A DNA stretch of 64,000 nucleotides, from contig CM060912.1 of assembly GCA_030737875.1 (NCBI GenBank), positions 201,699,231 to 201,763,230 of the forward strand, in the 5' to 3' direction. Made by a program: the position numbers and the translations under genes. Below, piece by piece: positions 1 through 9,110 of the stretch (the first letter of the stretch is position 1; each line of letters opens with the position of its first letter). Source of the stretch: Allium sativum. Lineage: Eukaryota; Streptophyta; Magnoliopsida; Asparagales; Amaryllidaceae. Below the pieces are notes generated by a model. It saw nothing but the letters and a program-made list of their open reading frames with translations, searched no databases and was not told the origin of the DNA.

Positions 1-589
1 TTAGGTTAAAACAATAAACTCTGGATCAGTCATGGGACTGGTGTGAGAATTAAAACAGTTATTATTCTTTATTTAAAGTTAGGTAAATAAAGGGACCATG
101 CCGTATAACACGGAACGGGTTTCCTCCCAAGAACACCAGTGCATAAAACAAACAGCGCAATGCTAAATAAAGAAAAATGAAGCTATTATAAGACCCAGGT
201 CCCATCACACAATGCAACGCAAGCCGTATATTCGTTAGATTTCTAATTTCTAATATTCGTTAGATTTCTAATTCCAAATCCAACTGTTAGATTTCTAATT
301 TCTAATATTCGTTAGAAAGCTCTTTTTGATACAAACCCAACGGTTCCAGTTTTAGAGAATCCGACGGTCGGATCTCCCGCAATGTCCATTCGAAGTCAAT
401 GGTCGAAATTCGCGAACTGTCGCGGCGCGGCGCGTTCTATTCAGGCCATTATATTATATACATAATATATACATCATTGATTTCCTTTTAAAACGTATTT
501 TATAAATCGTTTTGAATTCTTTTTCAAAACAATTTCAACTTCATTTCAAATTCAAATCGAAATTGAAATTTTCCTTATAGATTCGTTTT

Positions 590-1130
590 AATTTCATTTC
601 AAATCGATTTCAATTCAATTTCAATTCAATTTCAATTTAATTCGAATTTCAATTCATTTCAATTTAATTCGAATTTCGAATCTATTCAATTTAATTCGAA
701 TTCATTTTTATTCAATTCAATTTCAATTCGATTTGAATTCTATTCAATTCAATTTCTAACTCGATTTGAATTCTACTCAATTCAATTTCAATTCGATTTG
801 AATTCTATTCAATTCAATTTTTACTCGATTTGAATTCTACTCAATTCAATTTCAATTCGGTTTGAATTCTATTCAATTCAATTTCTAATTCGATTTGAAT
901 TCTATTCAATTCAGTTTCTAATTCGATTTGAATTCTATTCAATTCAATTCAATTTCTAATTCGATTTGAACTCTATTCAATTCAATTTCTAATTCGATTT
1001 GAATTCTATTCAATTTCTAATTCGATTTGAATTCTATTCAATTCAATTTCTAATTCGATTTGAATTCTATTCTATTCAATTCAATTTCAATTTGATTTGA
1101 ATTCTATTCAATTCAATTTCTAAAATATTC
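590..1130. repeat. AATTC/TTCAATT-rich degenerate tandem tract in LTR E
   Basis: Short units built from TTCAATTCAATTTC and TCGATTTGAATTCTA recur for about 540 bp with frequent GAATTC. The same tract, reverse-complemented, lies at 8830-9110 and 21840-22140 in the two LTRs of B, so it is part of the LTR and not an independent satellite. Confidence 0.85.
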
Positions 1131-1964
1131 GATTATTGAAATCACTTTTCAATATTCATTTTAAAATGAATAAAATCGATATAAATATCGTTCACGTCAA
1201 AATGGCGTCAATCTAATCAACACGGCTTCATATATTTCTATTTTCAAATATTCTATTTCAAATATTTCTTTTTCAAATATTTCTATTCAAATATTTCTTT
1301 TCAAATATTCCTATACAAAACTGGAATGAGGCCCAATCAATTACCATATAATGTTAATTATATGGATTTTTTACAACACATGTATAAATCAACAATGACA
1401 AATAATCAACCATCATCCAGAGTGCGTTCTACACTGTATAAGCATCAAATATAAATATTTAACGCTCATAACAGTCTATCAATCGATCGACATACAACTA
1501 ATTATTGGGATTAGTGTATGTCATATATCATCCCAATACCCGTGTGGGGTTTCAAACAATCAAACACAGATTTTATTTGTGCAGTTGGGCGATGTGTAAA
1601 ATTTATCGTCCCAATCAATATCAATCAAATCAGTGTTTATAAACAAATCTCCGATTTGTTTATAAATATTTATTTTAAATACACATTAAAATTCTATTTT
1701 TAACTATAAAATATTTTCTTTCATTTCGCATCACATCACACAATCAACTACACATCAAAACCAAACAAACAAGCATACAAGCCGTCCATGCTCTGTGGAC
1801 GACGGGTGTCGGGTGCTACTAAACACCGTCTACATCCTAGTATATATTTTAACTAGAAAATTAAATTAAAGTTGAGAAGTTCTCACCGAGGGATCCACTT
1901 CTCCAGTTATATTTCTGAACGATTCAGATAATGCCAAAAATTCCACTGCGACCCTTTCCTGCTA

Positions 1965-2400
1965 TTCATATTAAAAATTATATTTTTATCACTTCATTTC
2001 AATAAATAAAAATCATATTTTTATTATTCCTACTTCATATATATTTTTTTCTTCGCTACATACATGATAAAAATCACATTTTTATATTGTCACTTTATAT
2101 ATAAAAATCGTATTTTTATCCTATCGCTATATATATAAAGATCAGATTTTTATTATCTATATAATATAAAAATTATATTTTTATTATTCCTATAATATAA
2201 AAATCTTATTTTTATTTGTTCATTAATATAAAACCAATATTTTTATTCGTTCTTTAATATAAAAACCATATTTCTATTCGTTAACAATTATATATATATT
2301 TTTTTCTATGCATAAAGATCCTAACTTTCTATGAAATAAAAAACAAACCTTTCTATGAAATACGAACGATCACTTCTTTATATATATATATAAAAACAAT
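1965..2400. repeat. Array of AT palindromes (AAAAATnnnATTTTT type) in LTR E
   Basis: Many short imperfect palindromes of the form TAAAAAT(C/T)ATATTTTTA are spaced some 20-50 bp apart. An equivalent array lies downstream of the splice donor in most LTR copies here (B, C, A, H, D). Confidence 0.75.
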
Positions 2401-2513
2401 GATTTCTTTGTATAAAAAATATCCCTTCTAATTTCAGAAGAAAAAAAACAATGTTTATTTTTAAATTCATTAAATAAATTACATAAGAAAGAAAATAAAT
2501 AAATAAACAGTAA

Positions 2514-2850
2514 ACTCACTGTCGATTGAAGCAAGAGGGGGAGGAGGAAGGGATTGCCACGAGAAGGGGGGGCGCAGGTGCTTCTGGTGACTGGAGGTGG
2601 TCGGCCTGGGGGCTGTGGGTCTAGCGGCGGCTAGGGTTCCTCGAATTTTGGGATTAGGGTTTTGGGGGTGCGGTTCTTTTGAGGGAGAGGCAGCGGTGGA
2701 GCTGACGCCGATGGGGGTTGATGGCGTGGCCACGACGGCGCGGTGGTGGGTAGCTTCAGGGGGCGACGGGGACTGGGTTCGATCCCCTTTTTTTCTTTTT
2801 TTTTTATACGATGACAGTTATGAGAGGAGAGAGATGTTATATTTTTTTTC
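2514..2850 (-). promoter_or_regulatory. Leader block of LTR E: TATA-like stretch, CT/GC-rich leader, splice donor
   Basis: Read on the minus strand, an AATATAACAT stretch (about 2835) is followed by a CT-rich segment, then a GC-rich leader containing telo-box AAACCCTAA (2654-2662) and ending in donor consensus GTGAGT (2519-2514). A Pro/Ser-rich reading frame beginning at 2733 stays open across the donor. Promoter and splicing roles are inferred. Confidence 0.5.
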
Positions 2851-3725
2851 TTCTTTAAAAAGGTACCTTTTTATTTTGACCTCGAAATGAGACCCACCGC
2901 CTGTCGTCCATAGCTAATTACCCCCATTCCGAACACAATGGGATATGTGTCGTAAGCTGATTCGATCGTTTCGATCAGTTTTCGTCAAAATCAAAATATA
3001 ACTCTATATATTGAATTTGAACGCACATTTCAATTTACCAGGGCCACATACTAACTCTAAAAATTCCCGAAAAATATTTTCTAGCTTCACACTGACGATA
3101 CGGTCCTAACAAAACTAATTTCATCGAATTCTGAGACCGTTTGAAAAATGGCCATTTTCCAGTCGATTAAAATCAACTGAAACTGGCCAAAAACGTTTTC
3201 CTTCGCCACGCTCACATATTGAATCGAAAAATTATGAAATTTGAAACCTAGAAATAATTTGACATCCCGGATCCAACAAAAGTGGTTTCGTCGAAAACCG
3301 AGGTCTTTTGCAAAACTTCCATTTTTAAGGGCCAGAATTCCATAGCGACTATTCTGAATTTTCATTTGGACATAACTTTTGATTCCTTCTATGAAATTTT
3401 GATTTTTCGGATTCGCTGGAAAGATATTCTCAATTAGATTCAAATATTTTTGGTTTTGCTAAAATCCGGTTTATTTTGCACTCGGTACATTCAATTGAAA
3501 TTTGAAATCGAATTATCGAACTACCACGCCATTTTCAATTCCTTTTATATATATAAATAATTATTTATATTCTAACGATGATTCGAATAAATATATATGT
3601 TCGAATTGCATTCAAAATAAATTTCTCGTCGTTATTATTTAGAATAATTCATTTTAAATAATCAAAATTCACTAAAATTGGCAAAATAAAAATTTTAAAT
3701 TGGCTCGGATTTCCGGGTTATTACA

Positions 3726-5261
3726 TGATCATTCCAGATGTACTTGGAGATCTACCGGATTTGCGAGGAGACCTCTCCTGTATTGGACATATGGGACAAG
3801 GAATAAGGTGCCTCCGGTTTCGTTCAGACCCAATACGAACTAGTAAATGGATGAGTGTCTGACATTGGATTTTATTCTGTGTCGATTGATCTCTATTAAA
3901 TCTATGTCAGTTTAGCGGCGGAGAATTTATTCTCTTGCTTAACGCCCTTCTCTGAGACATACGAGCTCAGAGGTTATATATCGATAGACATTATTCGCAT
4001 GGCGCGAATGCCTTTGTGGCATGCTGAGATGCAAATGATTAAGGCTTCTGTTGAAAAGCAGAATCTTGTGGTTGTTGATTAAAACACAGCTTTAATATAG
4101 CATAGCTTTGTGTATAGCATTAATTCGCGAGCCTCACACCTCGGTATGAGTTAAAAAGGGATAAGGGACCTAAGGAGGACTGACGTTTCTTTCTAGCTAT
4201 GGGTGGTGTTGGGGTTTTACAAGCCCAAACATTTATATTATTTTTACCTTTGTGGTTGTTGGAATGCGAGGTGCCTCGAATATATCGGTCTCTATGGAGC
4301 CGATGGATATTGAGTCATCTGGCTCATAGCCGCCCGATAGGGTGGGGAAACGTGTGTTCAGGAATACTAATCCTCAAACGTAAGGGAGAACCGGCCTTGG
4401 AGGATCCAGGGCTCTTCTGTGGGAGATCCCGAGGCATTTGCTAGAGTGTCTTGAAGCCGGTGAGGAGTACATCCCTTGCCTCGACTCATGACAGAAATCC
4501 AATTTCCAATACGTGAAATTTCGGTTTTGAATGTAGAGCCTAGTATTGGCAACATAATATATGGTACCCATGCCATCTATGATTGATACATTTATATTTG
4601 AAGTTGTTTTATACACTATACACTTATAATAGTATCAAATGATTTTTTTTAAACGTACCAAGCATGTTTGGCTATTATAAGGGCAAACCCTATCCTTCGG
4701 TTTGCGTTGCATTGTGTGATGGGACTTGGGTCTTATAATAGCTTCATTTTTTCAAAAAGAATTGCATTGTTTATTATATGCACTGGTATTCTTGGGAGGA
4801 AACCCATTCCGTGTTATACGGTGTGGTCCCTTGATTTACTTTATTTTCAAAGTAAAATTTGAAATAACTGTTTTAGTTCTCATACCAGTTACATGACTGA
4901 CCTGGAGTTTATTGTTTTAACCTAAACTCTGGGTGCCCCTATTTTCCACATGGCAGCTAGTAGTTTTGGTTTTGCAGATTTATATTCACAGGATCCTGGT
5001 TTACAGTTGGAATGATATTCAGAAAGCTCTGTATCCGTGTATCTCTTTCAGTTGTGTTTTGCATTATTTTTCGCTGCATTGTAATTTGTAAATCTCTGAT
5101 ATTTATCAAATGTATTTTATTTGTTACATACTCTATATATTATTGTACTCTGATGTAAATTGTTGTGATAAGCAATGAAATGTTCTTGTGTTTGTGTTTT
5201 GATTTGTCGTGGTCTCAACTTAATCCAAGCTTTTCTTTATGGGGAAGTTCGGGTCGTTTCA
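3726..5261 (+). mobile_element. Element A: right-hand part of 5' LTR
   Basis: This matches the last 1.5 kb of A's 3' LTR (about 30610-32149) throughout, including the CTTATAATAGCTTCATTTTTTC, GGAGGAAACCC and TTTTGCAGATTTATATTC segments, and ends in CGTTTCA directly before a primer binding site. The left part of this LTR was displaced upstream by insertion of E. Over a roughly 170-bp sample it differs from the 3' LTR at about a dozen positions, making A the oldest of the complete elements here. Confidence 0.88.
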
Positions 5262-5263
5262 GT

Positions 5264-5275
5264 TAGTATCAGAGC
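5264..5275 (+). other. Primer binding site of element A (tRNA-iMet type, one change)
   Basis: TAGTATCAGAGC lies two bases after the LTR end. It differs from the canonical plant initiator-Met site TGGTATCAGAGC by one G-to-A change, consistent with decay after insertion. Confidence 0.8.
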
Positions 5276-5989
5276 TTTGGTTTTACAGAGCTCGAGAACA
5301 AGACACATTAGAACCAAACAAAAGAATTCATCAGAGATTGGATTAGTAATATCCAATGGGAATGACTCATTAGAGATAGGACCAGTAGTATCCCAGAACG
5401 AGTATGAAGAGTAACTTTATTAAAATAGAAATGAAAAAAACAATTGTTTTGAAAAATTCAATCTGATTATACATATTTGATTATATTATTTTATATTGAA
5501 TTTGGGCCATCGAGTATGTAAAGATTTTGGATGTACGCCTTGCAAACATATATTTGAAGTTTTAATATACTGGATAGATATAGAATCACACTCTGGTCGC
5601 CCGGAGATGATTTTTTTGATGACTACGTATCATCAGCATTTTGTGTTCGAGTTTCGAAAGTGGGATGTTTATATATTTCCAATTGACTAGTGTGAGAACC
5701 AAAGCTAGATAGGGTTATTTGTTGTGATTTGGCATCAAAAATGGATTTTTATATATATAAAAGTTATGTATTTAAGAAGATAATCAACTGATTGATTGTT
5801 GGTTGTGTTGTTTGATTATTGGTTTGATTAATTAAAATTTTGAACCATTAAGCCAAATTGAATCAAATATTGTACTGAGTTGGAAATTGTTTAGGAATGC
5901 ATACGTGTATATATACACATTGTTGAACAGGTTATGGATAAACTTCTAAGAAGAGAAATAAAATTTTATGCCAGACAAATAGGTACGTG

Positions 5990-6240
5990 TTTACAAATTT
6001 TATTTTCTTTTAAAATGTATATGAGCCTAAGGCTGGCTGCTTGGCAAAATTTCTTTTCTTTTAAAATGTTTATGAGCCTTAGGCTGGCCGCTTGGCAAAT
6101 TTTCTTTTCTTTTAAAATGTTTATGAGTCTAAGGATGGCCACTTGGCAACTTTTCTTTTCTTTTAAAATGTTTATGAGCCTAAGGCTGGCAGCTTGGCAA
6201 CTTTTACTTTTCTTTTAAACGAGTTTATAAGCCTAAGGCT
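5990..6240 (+). repeat. 51-bp tandem repeat, about five copies
   Basis: Units centred on TATGAGCCTAAGGCTGGC start near 6021, 6072, 6123, 6174 and 6226; the first four are exactly 51 bp apart. B, D and H carry only one copy of this segment, so it expanded in A. Because 51 is a multiple of three, a 94-codon frame (5934-6218) with a 17-residue repeat stays open; this is probably incidental. Confidence 0.9.
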
Positions 6241-6241
6241 G

Positions 6242-6246
6242 GCCGC
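6242..6246. repeat. Left target-site duplication of element B
   Basis: GCCGC precedes the LTR start at 6247 and matches GACGC at 25596-25600 with one mismatch. Joining the flanks restores A's internal module (GGCTGGCCGC then TTAGC-TTTTCTTTTTC), as found intact in B and D. Confidence 0.8.
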
Positions 6247-7129
6247 TATAATAACCCGGAAATCTGGGCTAGTTTAAAATTTTTATTTTGGCAATTTTAG
6301 CGAATTTTGAATATTTAAATTGAATTATTTTAAATAATATCGACGAGAAATTTATTTCGAATATAATTCGAACGTATATATTCGTTTGAATCGACGATAG
6401 AATATAAATATTTATTTATATTTATAAAAGGAATTGAAAATGGCGCGGTAGTTCGATAATTCGATTTCAAAATTCAAATGGAAGTACATGATTCAAAATA
6501 AACCGGATTTTAGTGAAACCAAAAATATTTGAATCTAATTGATAATATCTTTCCAACGAATCAGAGAAATTGAAATTTCATAGCGGGAATCAAAAGATAG
6601 GTCCAGTTGAAAATTCTGAATAGTCGCTATGGAATTCAGGCCCTTAAAAATAGCCATTTTGCAAACGACCTCGGATTTCAATGAAACCACTTTTTTTGGA
6701 TCCATGATGTCAAGTTATTCCTAGGTTTCAAATTTCGTAATTTTTCGACTCGATATGTGAGCGTGGCAAAGGAAAACGCATTTGACCAATTTCGGTTGAT
6801 TTTAATCGACTGGAAAATGGCCATATTTCCAATGGTCTCGGAATTTGATGAAACTAGTTTTGTTAGGACCATATCGTCAATACGAAGCTAGAAAATATTT
6901 TTCGAGAATTTATAGAGTTAGTATGTGGCCCCGGTAAATTGAAATGCGCGTTCAAATTCGATATATAGATTTATATTTTGATTTTGATGAAAACTGATCG
7001 AAACAGTCGAATCAGCCTGCGATACATATCCCATTGTGTTCGGAATGGGGGTAATTAGCTATGGACGACAGTCGGTGGGTTTGATTTCGAGTTCGAAAAT
7101 AAAAGTTGCTTTTAGGGGTTAAATTAAAT

Positions 7130-7519
7130 AATAAAATATATTTTATATTTCTCCTTAAACCCCCCTTCCTATCGTTGACTTCGTTCAGAAAGAGGAAAAA
7201 AAAACCTCCCTAAATCGATCGCTCGATCGTCGCTCCTCCTCATGCGGGTGTCGCACCTCCGCCACCGCTTTAAGGAAGGTCCGCTCCTCCACAGGCGATC
7301 GCTTGCGCCTCCATCTCCTCCCCCCTGACGTTGACGCGGCCATGCCCCTTCCTCCTCTCGAAACCCTAACGCCCCTCAACCCCCTCCTCAGTTCGAACCA
7401 CCCAGCGCCCAAAACCCGCGAGACACCTTCACTTCCCAACTGCCGACGCTGCAACCTCCCCTGGCGCCACCTGGCCCTCCGACCATCACCCCTCCGACGA
7501 ATAGCAAAACAATGTGAGT
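7130..7519 (+). promoter_or_regulatory. Leader block of B 5' LTR with splice donor GTGAGT
   Basis: An AT-rich TATA-like stretch (about 7133-7150) precedes a C-rich leader with CGATCGCTCGATCG, telo-box AAACCCTAA (7361-7369) and donor AAT|GTGAGT (7514-7519). A Pro-rich reading frame from 7303 is open through the donor. The block is nearly identical in the 3' LTR at 14085-14454. Confidence 0.5.
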
Positions 7520-7569
7520 TTTATTTAAATTCTTAGTTATTTAATTTAATTCAAATACATAGAAGAAAA

Positions 7570-7975
7570 TGAAGAAAATTAGATTTTTAATTAGGTAAAG
7601 TTATGATTCTTTTATTAGAAAAAGACTGGATTTTTAATTGAATAAAAATATGATTTTTATGTAGTAGTGATAATAAAAATGTAATTTTTATGTGGTAGTG
7701 ACAATAAAAATATGATTTTTATACTATGTAAAGGTTAAAAATATGATTTTTATATTATGTAAAGGTTAAAAATATAATCTTTTATATTGTAGAAGTATAA
7801 AAATGTGATTTTTATAGCAATGAAATAAAAATCCGATCTTTGTATATGAAGTAGAAATATAAAAATATAATTTTTATATAGAAAGAAGCATTGTAAAAAT
7901 AGATGAAGTAGAAATAGAAATGTGATTTTTATCTATTGAAATGAAGCGATAAAAATATAATTTTTATTTGAACAG
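7570..7975. repeat. AT-palindrome array in B 5' LTR
   Basis: Repeated AATAAAAATATGATTTTTAT-type palindromes are interspersed with short unique spacers such as GTAGTGATAAT and TTATGTAAAGG. They follow the donor by about 55 bp and end just before the GTGAGAACTTCTCAC palindrome at about 8059. Confidence 0.8.
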
Positions 7976-8057
7976 CGTGAAAAGACTGCATTGGAATTTC
8001 AGTCAAATCCAGACAGTTCAACAGTTCAAAAGCAAAGCACGGCGGAGTGGAACCCTC

Positions 8058-8170
8058 TGTGAGAACTTCTCACTTTAAATTTTATTTTCTAGTTATAAAA
8101 ATATATACTAGGATGCAGACGGTGCTTAGCAGCACCCGACACCCATCATCCACAGACCATGGATGGCTTG
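8058..8170. promoter_or_regulatory. Cluster of hairpins conserved among LTR copies (B 5' copy)
   Basis: The perfect 15-bp palindrome GTGAGAACTTCTCAC (about 8059-8073) is followed by hairpin GGTGCTTAGCAGCACC (8121-8136) and then the near-palindrome TCCACAGACCATGGA. Counterparts occur in C at about 17453-17580 and in D and E on the minus strand. Function is unknown; structure in RNA or protein binding is possible. Confidence 0.55.
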
Positions 8171-8829
8171 TATGTTTGATTGTTTGTTGTGGTGAAAATT
8201 GATTGTGTGATGTGAAATGGAATAAAATATTTATATAGTTAAAAATATTTTTATAAGTTAAAAATAGAATTTTAACGTGTATATGAAATGAAATAGATTA
8301 ATATAAACAAATCGAACGATTTGTTTATATACACACATTTGACTGATATTGATTGGGACGATAAATTTTACACATCACCCAACTGCACAAATAAAATCTG
8401 TGTTTGATTGTTTGAAACCCCACACGGGTATTGGGATGATATATGGCATACACTAGTCCCAATGATTAGTTGTATGTCAATCGATTGATTGACAGGCTGT
8501 ATAAGCATCGAATATTTATATTTAATGCTTATACAATGTAGAATGCACTCTGGATGATGGATTGCTGTTTTCATTGTTGTTATACACATTTGTTGTGTGA
8601 AATCCATATAATCAATTATATGGTAATTGACTGTGCCTGATTCCAGTTCAAAATTATCGATTAATTTGAAATAATAATTTATTGAATATTGAAATGTGAA
8701 GCCGTGTTAAGTAGTTGAACGCCATTTTAACACGAACGGGAATTTTGTCGATTTTATAAAAAATATCGAAAAGTGATTTCAAAATCGAATGTTTTGAAAA
8801 TATGAAATGAATTTGAATTAAATTGAAAG

Positions 8830-9110
8830 GGAAATATAATTCGAATTAAAATTGAATAGAATAGAAATTCGAATTAAATTGAATTGAAATGAATTCGAAT
8901 TGAATTGAATTGAATTGAAATTTGAATGGAATTGAAATTCGAATTAAATAGAATTGAATTGAAATTCGAATTAAATAGAATTGAATTGAAATTCGAATTA
9001 AATTGAAACGGAATTGAAATCGTTTTAAAATGAATTTAAAACGAATTGAAATAGATTTGAAATCGATTTGAATTGAAATCGATTTGAAATGAATTTAAAA
9101 CGAATTTATA
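8830..9110. repeat. AATTGAAATTCGAATTAA-rich tract in B 5' LTR
   Basis: Degenerate short-unit tract of GAATTGAAATTCG type, the plus-sense counterpart of 590-1130. Its right edge borders the roughly 400-bp deletion that distinguishes this LTR from its 3' partner. Confidence 0.85.

Larger units (their letters stand above)
1..3725 (-). mobile_element. Element E: minus-strand giant LTR, truncated by window edge and internally deleted
   Basis: The LTR start (TGTAATAACCCGG, read on the minus strand) lies at 3725 and the LTR runs leftward out of the window. Landmarks shared with D appear in the same order: U3 block (3087-3540), the CCCATTCCGAACACAATGGG segment near 2923, a GC-rich leader (2514-2850), AT-palindrome array (1965-2400), the TCCACAG...TGGACG segment (1785-1805), AATTC-rich tract (590-1130) and the GCGCCGCGCC segment near 420-435. 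About 2 kb expected from D is missing at about 225. To the right, sequence switches abruptly to plus-strand LTR A, so E inserted into A. TGATC at 3726-3730 is the predicted right target-site copy; the left one is outside the window. Whether E is a solo LTR or part of a full element cannot be seen. Confidence 0.85.
5262..6246 (+). mobile_element. Element A internal region, left part (no coding capacity)
   Basis: This runs from the primer binding site to the insertion point of B. It carries the same non-coding leader as B and D (ACAAGACACATTAGAACCA, then the TCAGTAGTATCC segment), an AT-rich stretch, the GACAAATAGGTAC module at about 5970 and a 51-bp tandem repeat. No gag, protease, reverse transcriptase, RNase H or integrase motif is visible in any frame. 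The region resumes at 25601 after B. Confidence 0.85.

Noticed and set aside
4780..4840. tRNA-like or SINE-like element around GGGAGGAAACCCGTTCCGTG
   Set aside because: It can form a small hairpin but has no cloverleaf, A/B boxes or poly-A/T tail; it is an internal LTR segment present in every copy.
5934..6218. A 94-codon ORF with a 17-residue repeat in element A
   Set aside because: Its 5' part aligns to a non-coding module in B, D, F and H, where the frame is not kept; the repeat keeps frame only because 51 is divisible by three.
8059..8073. GTGAGAACTTCTCAC as a heat-shock element
   Set aside because: GAA and TTC arms are separated by one base rather than the two needed for a canonical nGAAnnTTCn site.
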